In this document: positions 16,970 to 29,500 of the stretch, piece by piece
How positions within the stretch are numbered: position 1 is the first letter of the stretch
Layout: each line of letters starts with the position of its first letter
Source of the DNA: Fremontodendron californicum
Lineage: Eukaryota; Streptophyta; Magnoliopsida; Malvales; Malvaceae
DNA length: 64,000 nucleotides
Direction of reading: 5' to 3'
Assembly (NCBI GenBank): GCA_030761205.1
Contig: JAULJL010000001.1
Span: 38,511,145-38,575,144 of the forward strand
The notes under the pieces: model-generated
Database searches by the model: none
What the model saw: only the letters and a program-made list of their open reading frames with translations
What the model was told of the DNA's origin: nothing
Program-made: the position numbers and the translations under genes

Positions 16970-19428
16970 CTAATTATTGCGTGGTGTAAAGCAACAGTGT
17001 CGAGCTCTCCTAGTGCGTGGTGGTTGGATCCGTCGTTCAACCTCGTCAGTGGCAGGTATTCGCGGTCGACCACGACCTCTTGCTGTAACCACCACTGGTT
17101 CCGGTTGTATGTCATCAGCCATTTCTGTATCAAAAATTTGAAAACCACTGCTGGAGGACCCAACACCTAGTTTACCCATAAAGGGAACCTGACTACTAGA
17201 TGGACCCACAAATGATCTACCATCAAATGCTGACGCAGGGGTTCCAAACTGATATATTGATGTTATATATGCTAAACTTGGACTTAGGATGGGGAGCTGG
17301 TCATTTAACCTCGTCATTGGCGGTGATGGTCGGTAACACTCATCAACGTCATATCTGGGGTGACTGACTGAATAACGATGACTGGATGGTACTCCATGAT
17401 CCCGTTCAGGTTCAGGATGACTAAATGACATCCTTGGTGCAGTGAACTCCGATGAGGCCTGTTGACGCGTCCGCCCACGTTGTCGTCTAGGTCTAGGAGC
17501 TTCCATATCCTGTGTAGGAGGGATTTGAGTTGAAGTTCGTCCGGTAAATGACATACTCCTAACATCCTCATACACCGACAGTGGACAAACAAAAGGCCGA
17601 CCTTCATTTTATACCATCCTATGTAATTATCAGATGGGTTGAAATTATTTCCAACAATCGGATAACTTGTCGGAATTCGTTGAGAACGTATATTCCACCA
17701 ATTGATCCAATGTTCATGTTTTGCAGGCCAGAATTCTTCATGACGCCCATGCATGTCGATCTTGTGAACCTGGTCAAGGTTTACCGGTACTTGCGGAATT
17801 GGTTGTTGCATCCCAAATTATTGCAACACCCTGTCAGTTTGGTGCCACTCTACATATGAAAAGCATATCAATGCTGTGTTTGCTTTCCATATATTACAGT
17901 TATTGTAGGCATCCGATGGGAGGCATGCCATAATTTCACTAGAGGAATATGGCATCCACAGAAACTGCGAAAAATTATTACAAATTATTAGTTTCATATG
18001 GATTAAATACAAAAATACTTGAATGTAACAATCGAAACATTTACCTTATCATATCCTACTCGATATAGTCGCAATCTTATACTTGTAAGGTCGGTTGGAG
18101 TCTCGGTAAGATCTCTACTCCTACTCCACCTGTTAAAATGCGTATAAAATCTTAATAGAACTATAAAAATAGAAGTTCGTAAAATTAATAAAATAGTAAA
18201 TATTATTACCTGCTTGCAAGGGGGTATACAGCCGAAACATCCACGCGCGAAGTAATAAATGGCAGCCGATACCAAGCCCATGATTGTAGAAGTACTAAAC
18301 ATCCACCTATGTCATGGCTTTTTGGAACTGTAGCCCGACACAGTTCTCTATACAAAACCGCTAAACACGCATAACCCCAATTATAATTTGCCGCATGCTC
18401 TAAATCACGTAGTAGTGGAAGATACATTAAATGTACCCGACTGCTCGATTTTCAGGCACTAGTAATCCTCCAATCAAACGTAAAATATATGCTCTAACAG
18501 CATATTGTATATGTTCTTCAGTTGCGTGTAATGGAAGATTTTGAAAGGATTTCAACCAATTTAGTCTCACCGTTGAGTCAGATATATACTCATTTGGAGG
18601 TACCTCGCCCAATAGATTTTGACACTCTTCATTCCAATCTAGCAAGCTTCCGTCTGTAACTGCATCGTCATGGACCGGAAGTCCAAGTTGAAGCGCAACA
18701 TCTTCTAGAGTTATCGTGCATTCACCAAATGGAAAATGAAAAATGTGCGTCTTGGGTCTCCATCGTTCGATCAACCCACTGATTAAGTCGGGTTGTAGCA
18801 AAAATCGTCGAATTTGAGTTGCGTGATAAAATCCGGCTCTTCTTAAGTGGTCAATAATATATGGATGCGGGTCCTCCAATGTAAATTTCCTCGAACGTAA
18901 CACGCGACGAGAATCCTGTTGATAATTAATTAAATTAAATTAAATTAAATAATTATAAAATTATAAAAATTAATATATTATAAAACTATAATAATTAAAA
19001 AATTAAACAATATAAAAATTAAAAAAATTCTAAAACTATAAAACTATAAAACTATAAAATAACAAAACAATAATAATTTAAAATTATTTATATAATTATT
19101 AAAAAATATAAAAAATAAAAAACTATAAAATGAAAAAACAATAATAATTAAAAAAATTAAAAAACTATAATAATAAAAAATTAAACAATATAAAAAATAA
19201 AAAATTATAAAACTATAAAATGAAAAAACAATAATAATTAAAAAATGATAAAACTATAATAATTAAAACATTAAAAATGATAAAAATATAAAATGACAAA
19301 ATAATAATAATTAAAAAATTACTAAAATTGATAATATAATATAAATATTACAACAATTTACTTACCTTTTTAAATATAATCGAAGATATGTGATTTTCTT
19401 GCAATCTCAGTAGTGATAATGAAGCCAT
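16970..19428 (-). pseudogene. Plant mobile domain (PMD / MAIN-like) gene of the MULE, decayed
   Basis: Model on -: exon 1 19428-19366 (MASLSLLRLQENHISS), exon 2 18915-18210, exon 3 18129-18045, exon 4 17964-16970, all with GT..AG borders. Exon 2 encodes a PMD: FTLEDPHPYIIDHLRRAGF, CTITLEDVALQLGLPV, and MYLPLLRDLEHAANYNWG. The C-terminal part is Pro/Arg/Ser-rich and ends near TRRARHCCFTPRNN. A one-base frameshift lies at about 18445 between RLIGGLLVPEN and VHLMYLPLL. There is a stop at about 17821 (VLQ*FGMQQP) and another frameshift near 17600. PMD proteins (MAIN, MAIL1) act in silencing and genome stability in Arabidopsis, and MULE and gypsy elements are known to carry PMD genes. Its start lies close inside the right terminal repeat. 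Confidence 0.85.
18918..19365 (-). repeat. Low-complexity intron 1 of the PMD gene
   Basis: Irregular tandem units built from AAAACTATAAAAT, AACAATAATAATTAAAA and TTAAACAATATAAAAA fill the intron. No ORF. Confidence 0.7.
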
Positions 19429-19618
19429 CTTAAAATATTGTTGTAGAAAAAAATATTGTTGGTAGAAAAAAAAATTGTTGTAGAAAGAAGAAAGAAAAGT
19501 AAATTAAGTTATAAAAAAGAATGAGAGGGTAGGTTTTATTTATAGAAGAGTGGTGTGTGTGTGGGAGATTTTTGAAGGCAACGGTGAAGTTATCGTTGCC
19601 TTTAAAAATTTTGATTTT

Positions 19619-19919
19619 TTTTTCAAACGGTTATGTTATAAATTTTAAATAAAATTGCTAAAAAAAAAAACAAGGGAAATTGCCATGGGGTGGCAATTTC
19701 TCTTGGTATTTTTAAATTTTTTTTTCAAATTAACAAGGGAAATCGTCACCTCATGACGATTTTTCTTTTATTTTTTCAATTTTTTAAAAAAATTACGTTG
19801 AAAAATGGTTATGGAATGACGATTTTTTAACTGATTTTAAAAAGAACGAATTTTAAAAATTAATTTGAAAACAGTGATATTTTGATAATAAAAAAAATTA
19901 AAATTCTGATAAAAAATCC
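19619..19919 (-). repeat. MULE right terminal inverted repeat
   Basis: Inverted match to 3405-3720. It also carries two adjacent hairpins (about 19670-19706 with GGGAAATTGCCATGGGG, and 19735-19770). It is followed by GTAATTTTT (19920-19928). Confidence 0.85.
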
Positions 19920-20305
19920 GTAATTTTTTCATATTCAGAGTTGAGAATTTAGGAAGCCATCACTGACAATAGTAAAAAGGAAATCAAAGGCCCAAATAAT
20001 CTACAGGTTGCATCCCATCCTTTTAAACCAATAACCACACGCCACGTTCCACAATCCCGTAACCACACGAATACACTTTATTGCGTCACCACATCCTATC
20101 TAAACCCCACTTAAAAATAAAAAGTAAATAACATTCCTAAAATAACCGTCCTCTCTGCCTGCAAAAAACGCGAATCTCTTTTTTTTCTTCCTTTTCTCTA
20201 TTCTATTTCTCTCTCTTCGAAGTTCCTAAAAGAAAAATTCGAAACAACCCAGAAGGAAACAACGCATACTTAAAAACGGATCCGAAACCAGACAAAAATA
20301 ACTGA

Positions 20306-20320
20306 AAACCCTAACCCTAG
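20306..20320 (+). promoter_or_regulatory. Telo-box upstream of the PHD gene
   Basis: AAACCCTAACCCTAG lies about 220 bp before the start codon. Telo-boxes (AAACCCTAA) are common near transcription starts of plant housekeeping genes and are bound by Telomere Repeat Binding proteins. Confidence 0.55.
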
Positions 20321-20490
20321 CCGCGAGTTTATCCTCTTTATTTGCTTTCTATGGCCATTTTTTTCTTTCTTTTATTTCGTTTTGAAAAGACTGATAGTGG
20401 AACTTGATTTTTAGGGTTAGGGATTTGTGTTTACGAAGGGCGGCGATAGGATTAAGATTAGGATTAGGGTAGGCCTAGGGTTCGACGGTT

Positions 20491-20541
20491 ATGGAATGCG
20501 AAGGGCATGGTGGTGATAGTGCTTGTGGTTGTTGTCGGTGA
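20491..20541 (+). CDS. Upstream ORF of 16 codons overlapping the PHD gene start
   Basis: An ATG at 20491 opens a short ORF (MECEGHGGDSACGCCR) that stops at TGA 20539-20541. The final A of this stop is the first base of the main ATG at 20541, giving a TGATG overlap as in termination-reinitiation. Whether the ORF is in the transcript depends on the real 5' end, which is not visible. Confidence 0.5.
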   Translation: MECEGHGGDSACGCCR

Positions 20542-23500
20542 TGACCGGAGCCCTATGCCACCGGCATAAGAAGATGATGGGTAGGGGTGCGGACAGAGGT
20601 TGCGGCACCGAGGAGAGGCTTTGCCGCCCAATTTCTAGGGTTTCATGTCAGAGTCCGGTGCGCAAACCTGAGAATGCGGAGAAGCAATTGTCTGGAGATG
20701 TTGGTGTGGATTTCTTTTCTCAGGCACGTAAAGCCCTTTGTGAACGTTCCCCTGTTGATATTCCTGAAGGAGGCTCCGTTTCCTGGTTGAGTGTGCCAAC
20801 GCTGCCCAGTGGACTGGCAAGCTTGTTAAAGCAGACTGATAGTAGCAAGAGGCATAAGAAGTCTCATTCGGGAGCGGATAAGAAGTCGTCGAGACAGAGG
20901 GAAAAGAGGCAAGGCGGGAGCATTTGGATTGAAACAGAAGAGTATTTGAGGGACTTGGCATTGCCGGATATTGATGCTTTGTTTAAGATTACACCATCTA
21001 GTTCTTTAGCTGCTAGGAAGAAGTGTTTTATGATTCCGTATGTTGGAAATGAGCAGAGGGCGAATTTGAATGCTGACGTGGATGAGAAGGCGAGTGTGAG
21101 TAGTGGAGAGCATTTGAATGTTAGGAATGAAAATGGTGATGTTGGTAAAGAAGAGGGGAAGGAGGTGGACAATGAGGAGGATGGGCAGTTAATGGAAAAT
21201 GATAGCGTGGGATCGCAAGCTCAGTTTTCACTAAAGGCAGAAAGAGGATGCTCTGTTTCAGATTCATCCAGTGGTTTAGAGTGGCTTCTAGGTTCTAGGA
21301 GTAGGATATTGTTAACCTCAGAGCGGCCTTCAAAGAAGCGGAAGCTTCTTGGAGAGGATGCTGGGCTGGAGAAAGTATTAATTGCGTGTCCATGTGATGG
21401 GAATCCATCTTTATGTCACTTTTGTTGCACTGATGATACCAGAAATGAATCAAACAGATTGATTGTTTGCAGTTCTTGTAAGGTTGCTGTTCATCAAAAG
21501 TGTTATGGTGTGCAAAATGATGTAGATAGTTCTTGGTTGTGTTCTTGGTGTAAGCAGAAAAATGATGGCAATGATACAGTGAAACCTTGTGTACTTTGTC
21601 CGAAGCAGGGTGGTGCTTTAAAGCCCATGCAAAAGACTGATGAAAATAGTGGGTCTTTGGAGTTTGCTCACTTGTTCTGTTCGCACTGGATGCCTGAGGT
21701 TTATGTAGAAGACTTGACAATGATGGAACCAATTATTAACGTGGGAGGAATAAAGGACACTAGAAAGAAATTAGTCTGTAATGTATGCAAGGTGAAGTAT
21801 GGTACATGTGTTCGGTGCAGTCATGGTATGTTTGTCTCTACCTTTTTTAATACCATTCTGCTTCTCTTTTTTTGGTTACTGCACAAGGATAGCATTCTTT
21901 TATTCAAATCTTTGGCTACTTATTAGATCCATTAGTCTAGAGATTTGCAACTGTAGAATGTGTTCTTTGAAGTGCTTCCTATCAAGACTAATGGCTATTA
22001 TTTTGTTGATGGGAATTTTTTTAGCCATGGTATCACCTCAGTAGATGCTTCTTGTTATTAGAAAACGTTTTTTTTTTTTTCCTTTATTTACTGTTTATAC
22101 AAATAATTGCCACTTGCTCTTTTTTGTAAGTATTTATTAGCTGAAATTGCTTTTGAGTGTTTGAAACACAGTAAGTTGGATGATTCAAATTAAAGAGCCT
22201 ATCTAAAACATTTTCCCCTTTTTTGCATGGGTGATGATCATTTTGCTGCCTTTTGTGCTAGAGTGTTATCTCTTTTTTCATGCATTGGTGACTTCATTCC
22301 ATTCCATATTTTGATGCAGCAATTTATTCAACAGTTATAGAATAGTTTCCTCATTGAATTTTATCTTAGTATCTGCATGAGGAATTTCTGGTTGAGAGAA
22401 GATATACTTGTCTACAACAATTACTTGCATTTTTATTGTCAGTATATCATCAGTGGTAGTTGGGCAATAAACTAAGGTATTCCAGAAACTAGACTGAGAG
22501 TGAGACGAGGTGTTTAATTTCGAGGCTGTAATATTTTGTTTACAAATAACAAAAATGGTACTTAAGGCTTTGTGGTATGTGTGATTTGTTTAATAATTGT
22601 GGTATTTAAATCTTCAGCTTTCAGCTTTTCATGGTTGTTGGCAGCTCTAGGTTTATGGCTTACATCTATGTGGTATAGAAGTAGGCAAAGTTTTATTATG
22701 AATACTTGTTTTTGGAATCCTTATTTATAGAAAGTTTGCTTTCCATTTTCTTTTTTTGAATGTAAGGTAACAGATAAGCAACTTATTTGGTGTGTGATTG
22801 CAGGATTTATTTTCATAATAATGTGAATATATCTATTTTTTGGCCATAAATTACTTGGAAGGGAGCTTGTAAAAGTAGGATGCTTGATGGAAAATATTCA
22901 CTAACTTCTTTGAATACCACCCTCCATTGTCAATTTTGTAACTCTTCCTCTCCCTAAAAAAATTGTTTGGTTCAAGAATTTTCTGAGAGTATTATGAAGA
23001 AGGAAGCAAGGTAGTTTGAGATTCCCTCTTGGTCAAGAAACCCTTATAGAAAAGCTCTGTTGCTTGGGCTCAACATTTTCGGTGGAGTATCCGTGTTGAC
23101 ATGACTAGACACGAATATGGATATGGGATCTAGGTTGAATTCTCCAGAAGTGTCTAGGGTAGGGTTGTAATGAGCCGAACCAAGCTCAAGCAGTAAGATG
23201 CTCCAGCTCAACTCGAAATTCGCGGCTCGAAACTCAATTCAATTCAATTCAATTCAACTCAACTCAACTCGAGCTCGACTGAGTATTATTTTTAAAGTTC
23301 GAATTCAATTCGAGATAAAAATCGAATTACTCGAGCTCGCTCGATTAGGCTTGATTAGGCTCTTTTACCTAGTAAAAAGACGAGTTTGATTCCCATGCTC
23401 GACTTCAAACACGATTATTTATGCTCGAGTTCGTATTGAGATTTTTTCAATACTAATTAAAAATATATATTAAAGATAAAAAAACTCAATTAGGTTTGCG

Positions 23501-26500
23501 AGCTACTTGAGTCGGGCATTAGGATACTCGAATTCTGCTCGCTCGATAATTCGAGCTGCTCGAGCTCGGCTCGACAATTATCGAGCCGAATTTGAGTTTT
23601 TTTAAGCCGAACTTGAGTAGCTTGCAAGCACGGGGTCTAAGGTCTAAGGAGATGACGAAGAAAGATGCAAGAAAGAGAATGAAACAAACGCGAGAAGGAA
23701 GATTGGAGAAACATCCAAATTCAAATAAGAAAAAGGAGATAAAATTAAAAATTTTGGGGCTGGAAATTGCATTTAAAAGTCTTAAGTCTAAGTTCAACCA
23801 CGTGATTACTTTTCATATTGTTTTTTCCGCCAACTTTCTTGTCTTTTTCTTTTGTCCATTTGGTTCATTTTGCCTAGTTTTTGCATGTTTGGGTCAATTA
23901 GGACACACTTGGGCTTCAGTTTATCTACTTTTATGGGCCAACAAGGAGATTGATTATTTGTAGGATTTTGCTTTCTTTTAAATACTCAAAACCAAAACAT
24001 TAATAATACATATTCTTTTCATAAAAAATGTTAAACTACTAGAAGGATAATATATTAATCATCTTAATAAAATAATTTGGATGAATCCCAGCGCCTATAT
24101 CCTCTTTGTAGACCCTTATAGCGATATTCCCGTGTATTTGATTCCTTATAGTTGATATGTCAGACACTTAGATACATACCAACACCCGACACCCGTACTC
24201 GAGTCTGAGCAACATAGTAGAAAAAGTTCCTTGTTTGGTAATATTACAATCTTGGGGATAAACCGAGAGCATATTTTTGCATCATGATACTGCTTTGTTT
24301 AGAAAAGGTGTTGTGAAATCTGAATTTGTGCCTTATGTAAAAATTTAATGAAGAAATTGAAGAGGTTTTGAGCAATTTATACAGAAAAATAAACTCTAAG
24401 AACAACTTATGCTGACCTTTTTTTGATGCAAGTGTTAGATAGTGGTTAGGAAACTATTATGTACAAGTCCTTAAGAGAACCCTGGGTGATTCCCCTTCCT
24501 TTGTGATAATGACTTGCTTGGACCTTGTGTAGGCATTTGATATGAAGTTATAAGGATGGTTGCAGTTCATCAAAGTTTGAATTGCGAGGGAAGGAAGTTC
24601 TCTTGAAAATATTATTCGACTTTTTGTTTCACTACTTGTTACTTCACAGTTTATAGCATCGTGTTTTCTTAGTATAATCTTTCGGTATCAACATTTTGGA
24701 TTAGAGATGGGCATGTAGTGGATACATTAACTTTTAAGTGTTGACTTTTGTTGAAGATCTTTTGGTTGGTTTACATGGAAAGGGAAGGGTATCACCATAT
24801 CTATGCACAATTCTGAGCTAGTAAGGAAGTGTAATGTTTGTGATCATAACTGGCAGATTGGTTTTTGGACAACTGTTTGGGTGCCTTGAAGCTATGTTGC
24901 TAGGACTAAGGTATGGGTATGTATCTAAGTGTCTGACATGTCAACTATAAGGAATTAAAGACACCGGAATACAGCTATAAAGGATCTGAAACGAGGATAT
25001 GGGTGCGGGATTCGTCCAAATTATTTTAGTAAGATGATTAATATATTACTCTTCCAATAGTTTAACATTTTTTTATGAAAAGAATGTGTTATTAATTAGG
25101 GGTGAGCAAAATCCGACTCGACTCGAAAAAACCGAAAAAAATTTCAAATTTCGAATTAAATAGTTCGGTTTATTAGAGTTATTCGGATTTTCGGATCAAC
25201 TCGACTAAGTAATTTGAGTTATATAGTTTAGCTAGGATTTGATTTATACAACTCGAATAACTCGAAAATCCGAATAAGATATTTCTATACGACGTCGTTT
25301 TACTAATTTGAGTTTGATACTAAGCTTGAGTTTTGCGTTTTCCTTATTTCGTCTTCCCTTTTTACTCTTTAGCCCATTTTTGTTGGGTCATTTATTTTTG
25401 TTGTTTGTCACCATTCAGTAGAAAAATAAATCCACATGAGCTGTTGACTGCATACTTATTGTCTTAATAATTTATCATTCATTTTTTTTTCCTTTGAAAT
25501 TGACAAGTCTAGATTGAAAGTTTACATTGAATTTTTTGAGTTTCAAAAGGGGAAGGCTATCACTCAATGCTTCATTCAGTTAAAGATTGAAGCTTTTGGT
25601 TGATATCATGCACATTACCAAGCTAACCAAACGATGAAATTCAAAAGATAATGAATTCTCTTTTTTTAAAGGTCAATAGTAGGCTTTAGTATGACAAGTC
25701 TTTGATAGTTATATTTATAAGAAAAGATAGAACACAAAAAAAAAAAAAATATATATATATATATTTGTAATTTCATAGAACTAAATTTCAAAATTATAGA
25801 TATACATGCATTTACAAGATAACAGTAACATGATCTAATCAATCAACATTTACAAGATAACATTTTAACTCGAATAAATTATTCGACTCGAATTTGTTTT
25901 AACTCGACTCGATTCGCTAAAATTTCAAATTGAGTTTGGTTGACAAAATAGGACTCGTCAACTCGACTAATCCGAATTTTTTTCACTCGACTCGACTCGA
26001 TCGAACGCTCACCCCTATTATTAATGTTTTGGTTTTGATTATTTAAAAGAAAGCAAAATCCTACAAATAATCAACCTCCTTGTTGGCCCATAAAAGTAGA
26101 TAAACTGAAGCCCAAGTGTCCTAATTGACCCAAAAGATGCAAAACCTAATCAAAATGAACCAAATAGACAAAAGAAAAAGACAAGGAAGTTGGCGGAAAA
26201 AACAAGATGAAAAGTAGTCTCGTGATTGAACTTAGACTTTTTTACTTTTAAATGCAATTTCCAACCCCTATTTTTTAAATTATTTTCGCTCCTTTTTTCT
26301 TATTTGCATTTGGATATTTCTCCAATCTTCCTTCTCGCTTTTGTTTCATTCTCTTTCTTCCATCTTTCTTCGTCATCTCCCTAGACGAATCTAGAGAATC
26401 CGGCCCGGATCCCATACCCACATCCTTGTCGAGTCGTGTTGACACGGGTACTCCACCGAAAATGCCGAGTCCGAGCAACAGAGCCTTGAAGTTCCCCTTA

Positions 26501-29500
26501 ACAGTTACTTTTCTGTGGGTTATGATGACTGTTGTCAGGAATTCAAGGAAAAGGAGAAGGGTAGGTCAGTAGTATCAATATATTCCCTCATTCTGGTTGG
26601 AATCCAATCATGACTTCTTTTTTTTTTTTTCTGTTGGAAGCTGAAACTGATGCTTCTGAGTTTCAAAGGGACTCCAGTGAGTTTACTGATTTATTTTCCT
26701 TATCATAGAACTGCTATCAGCTGCTGCAAGAAACTTATGAAGGAAACTCTGCTAACACTTTCAAGATTGCTATGGGTTTTACATCATCATGTGTTGTGTA
26801 ATGGGGAACTGGCAGTTCATTAGATTTAGATGGTATATTTGCCTCTTATGTCCTTAATATCTGTTTTTCTTTTTATTTTTTGATGCTAATAATGTATGTA
26901 GCCCATAGCATAGTTAATAGTTTATCAAAGAGTGCAATTTTTGAGAAAAGACGAAAATGATCTTGAAATAAATGATCACCAAGGTTCTGCCTTTCATAAT
27001 ATTGGGTTCCTAGCTGCGATTTTTGAACAAATTTTGTTACTTAATTAGTGTGCCACTTTAATGCTGAAAATCTGTTGTCTTTACATGTTTTGTTTTATGT
27101 TGTGTATTAATCTTCTATTTTATGTTTATAATGCTTCGACTTGTGATGGATGTTTTTTGGGCGGTTTTTGCAGGAACTTGCAGAACCTCATTCCACCCTA
27201 TATGTGCAAGAGAAGCCAGGCATAGAATGGAAGTTTGGGGAAGATATGGGCGTGATAATGTAAGTCTCTTAATTTTTTCCTGAAATATGGAGCTTTTTTT
27301 GTTGTTATTGTTTAGCAGTGACTTTGTTCTTATTTGAGGCTTTCTTATCATAAATGCTCAGCTATTCTTAATGTTTCTACAGATAGAGTTACGGGCATTT
27401 TGTTCTAAGCATTCAGAAATCCAGAATAACAGCAGTTCCCCACAACTTGGAGAACTTTGTGCAGCTGGCAGTGACTCTTCTATCACCAACCAAATTTCTC
27501 CAACATCTATGGAAAAATCTCAAAATTTAAAAATTGGCCTAAAAAATGGAGATAAAACTGCAGTGGACATAGAAGATCCAGATGATAACTCTGATAAGTC
27601 TGGTGATGGTGAGTTGCAAGAGATAGGCTTGTTTGATACCAGATTAAATGCTCGAGCATCAGAATATGGTGACACACAGCAGCTTGTCGATGTGGGGTTG
27701 CTGGAGAGGAGCAATGTCGATGACCATAACCCATCCGACTCCCTTAATTTTGCACTGATTTTGAAGAAGGTATCTAATCCAGTCATCAAGGGGTTTATAG
27801 TATTTTCTCAACGTTTTTAAAGCCACGGATTGTTCTTTGTCTCACAATCTACAATTTATGCAGCTAATTGACAGAGGGAAAGTCAATGTAAAAGATGTGG
27901 CATTGGAGATTGGACTCTCGGATGATTCTTTGAGTGCTTCATTAGATGTAATACCTGAAATCATGTGCTTCCTTATCCTGCAATTGTTTTCTGAAAGCAG
28001 TTTTAGTTGTCAGTTTGTGCTTTCATCTTTCTTTAATTTTCTTTAATGTTACTTTTGGTCTTTCTTTCTTCAGGATGATAGCGTGGCACCTGACTTGCGA
28101 TGCAAACTAGTGAAATGGCTTAGAAATCATGCTTATATGGGCTCTTCCCAAAAAAATTTAAAACTTAAGATAAAGTCTTCGATTTCATCCAAGGATGAGA
28201 CTGGAGCAACGGATGGTTCTGACGATATAATGGTCTTTGAGTCTGATATAACAGATCCTGTTGCTGTTAAGTCTGTGCCCCCTCGGAGAAGAACCAAGAG
28301 TACTGTGAGGATTTTGAGGGATAACAAATTAATATGCTCATCTGATGAAATTTTTAATGACAATGGGGTAGTATTGGATGAAGTTAGGGTTGATCGACTT
28401 GCTAAGGAAGAAATAAATGATTCAAGTAAAGCATACATTCCTGATGCCATTGGAAAGGTAAGATATCAATTTTTAATATTTGCTTCAAAGGTCTTTTGGC
28501 AAGTTAACTTTTAAAATTTTCTTAATTGATTATTCTGTTAGACTTTTGTCTTTGAACTTGCATTTACATGTTCTGTTTACTTTTTCTTTGCTAATGATTG
28601 TTGGGTGTATTAACCCCATTAGTATTTCTTCATGTTGATATCTTATCTTCATTTCCCTAATATGGTATAGTGTTGCTTGCTGACTAGTAGCCTTTCAGGT
28701 GACTTTCAAGTTTGGTTTCTTTCTATTTAGAGCCCATGTTCTGTCCTGCTGGAGCTTTTCCAGTTAACTAGATATTTTTAATCATTGACATTGATTATTT
28801 TTGAAGCAATGCTTCTTTTGTGCAAATTGCTTTATGTTTTATGCTTCCATCAGCCATTAATACCTTTGTTATATTATAATGGTGCATCCTTTTTCTTTTG
28901 ATGGGGTAGGAGTATAGGTTTTCTGGAGTCAGTTTAGATGAGGGTGCACAAGGGATTCTCTGTTTTCGGTTTTAGTCATCTGGTTTGTTTTAGGTTCTTC
29001 TCTTGCAACATAAAGGCCCTTTTCTTCCTAATGCCTATTTAGATATTCCTTTTATGTAAGATCTGATTTCCCAACCAAATTTATCCTAATTGTGTATACC
29101 ATTGTATGTCATGAACATTGGAGTTGTAGTTTATATTATGGCTCTGGAAAGTTGGTTTCATGGAGCTGCTTCTGGGTAGATATGTTCCAGCCTACAAATC
29201 TTTTCTGCCCTCCACGATTCTTTTGTCCACCAATACTTGTTTGAGTCGTGCAGAGAGTTGATCTACCATGCCACCCATTAAATTATAAAGTTTTGAAAGT
29301 GAAGAGTTTCTTTCATGATTTATAAAACTATTATTTTAATCTATGATATTAATATTAACATTGAATGGTGAATTAAAAAGGATATACTTTGGAGAAGGTT
29401 ACTTTTATGTTTGCTTTAAATTCAGTAAAAGTGATGTTTAGATTTTCCTTTTTTGTGATTGTTACAACTTTTTTTGCCTTTACTTTAAGACGTGCTCATG

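Larger units (their letters stand above)
3405..19919. mobile_element. Composite Mutator-like element (MULE), about 16.5 kb including a nested retrotransposon
   Basis: Inverted sequences at 3405-3720 and 19619-19919 match over about 300 bp. They enclose a mudrA-type transposase on + and a PMD gene on -. Immediately outside lie GTAATTTTC (3396-3404) and GTAATTTTT (19920-19928), an 8/9 match to the 9-bp duplication expected for Mutator. Without the retrotransposon at 5601-14256 and one duplicated target copy the element would be about 7.9 kb. Both of its genes carry stops and frameshifts, so it is not autonomous now. Confidence 0.85.
21826..27173 (+). other. Intron 1 of the PHD gene (5.3 kb), filled with transposons
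   Basis: The donor G|GTATGT at 21826 and acceptor TTTTTGCAG at 27173 rejoin a Gly codon, so the two halves of the extended PHD read through. 23056-26482 is repeats (listed separately). 21826-23045 and 26500-27173 are T-rich intron sequence without other features. Confidence 0.85.

Noticed and set aside
23592..23963. 123-aa ORF with EMTKKDARKRMKQTREGR
   Set aside because: It spans an insertion junction and the same segment is part of element B on the other strand (26275-26478); repeat sequence, not a gene.
23056..26482. CRISPR-like or coding repeat
   Set aside because: Inverted, long and plant-type transposon ends; no spacer periodicity.
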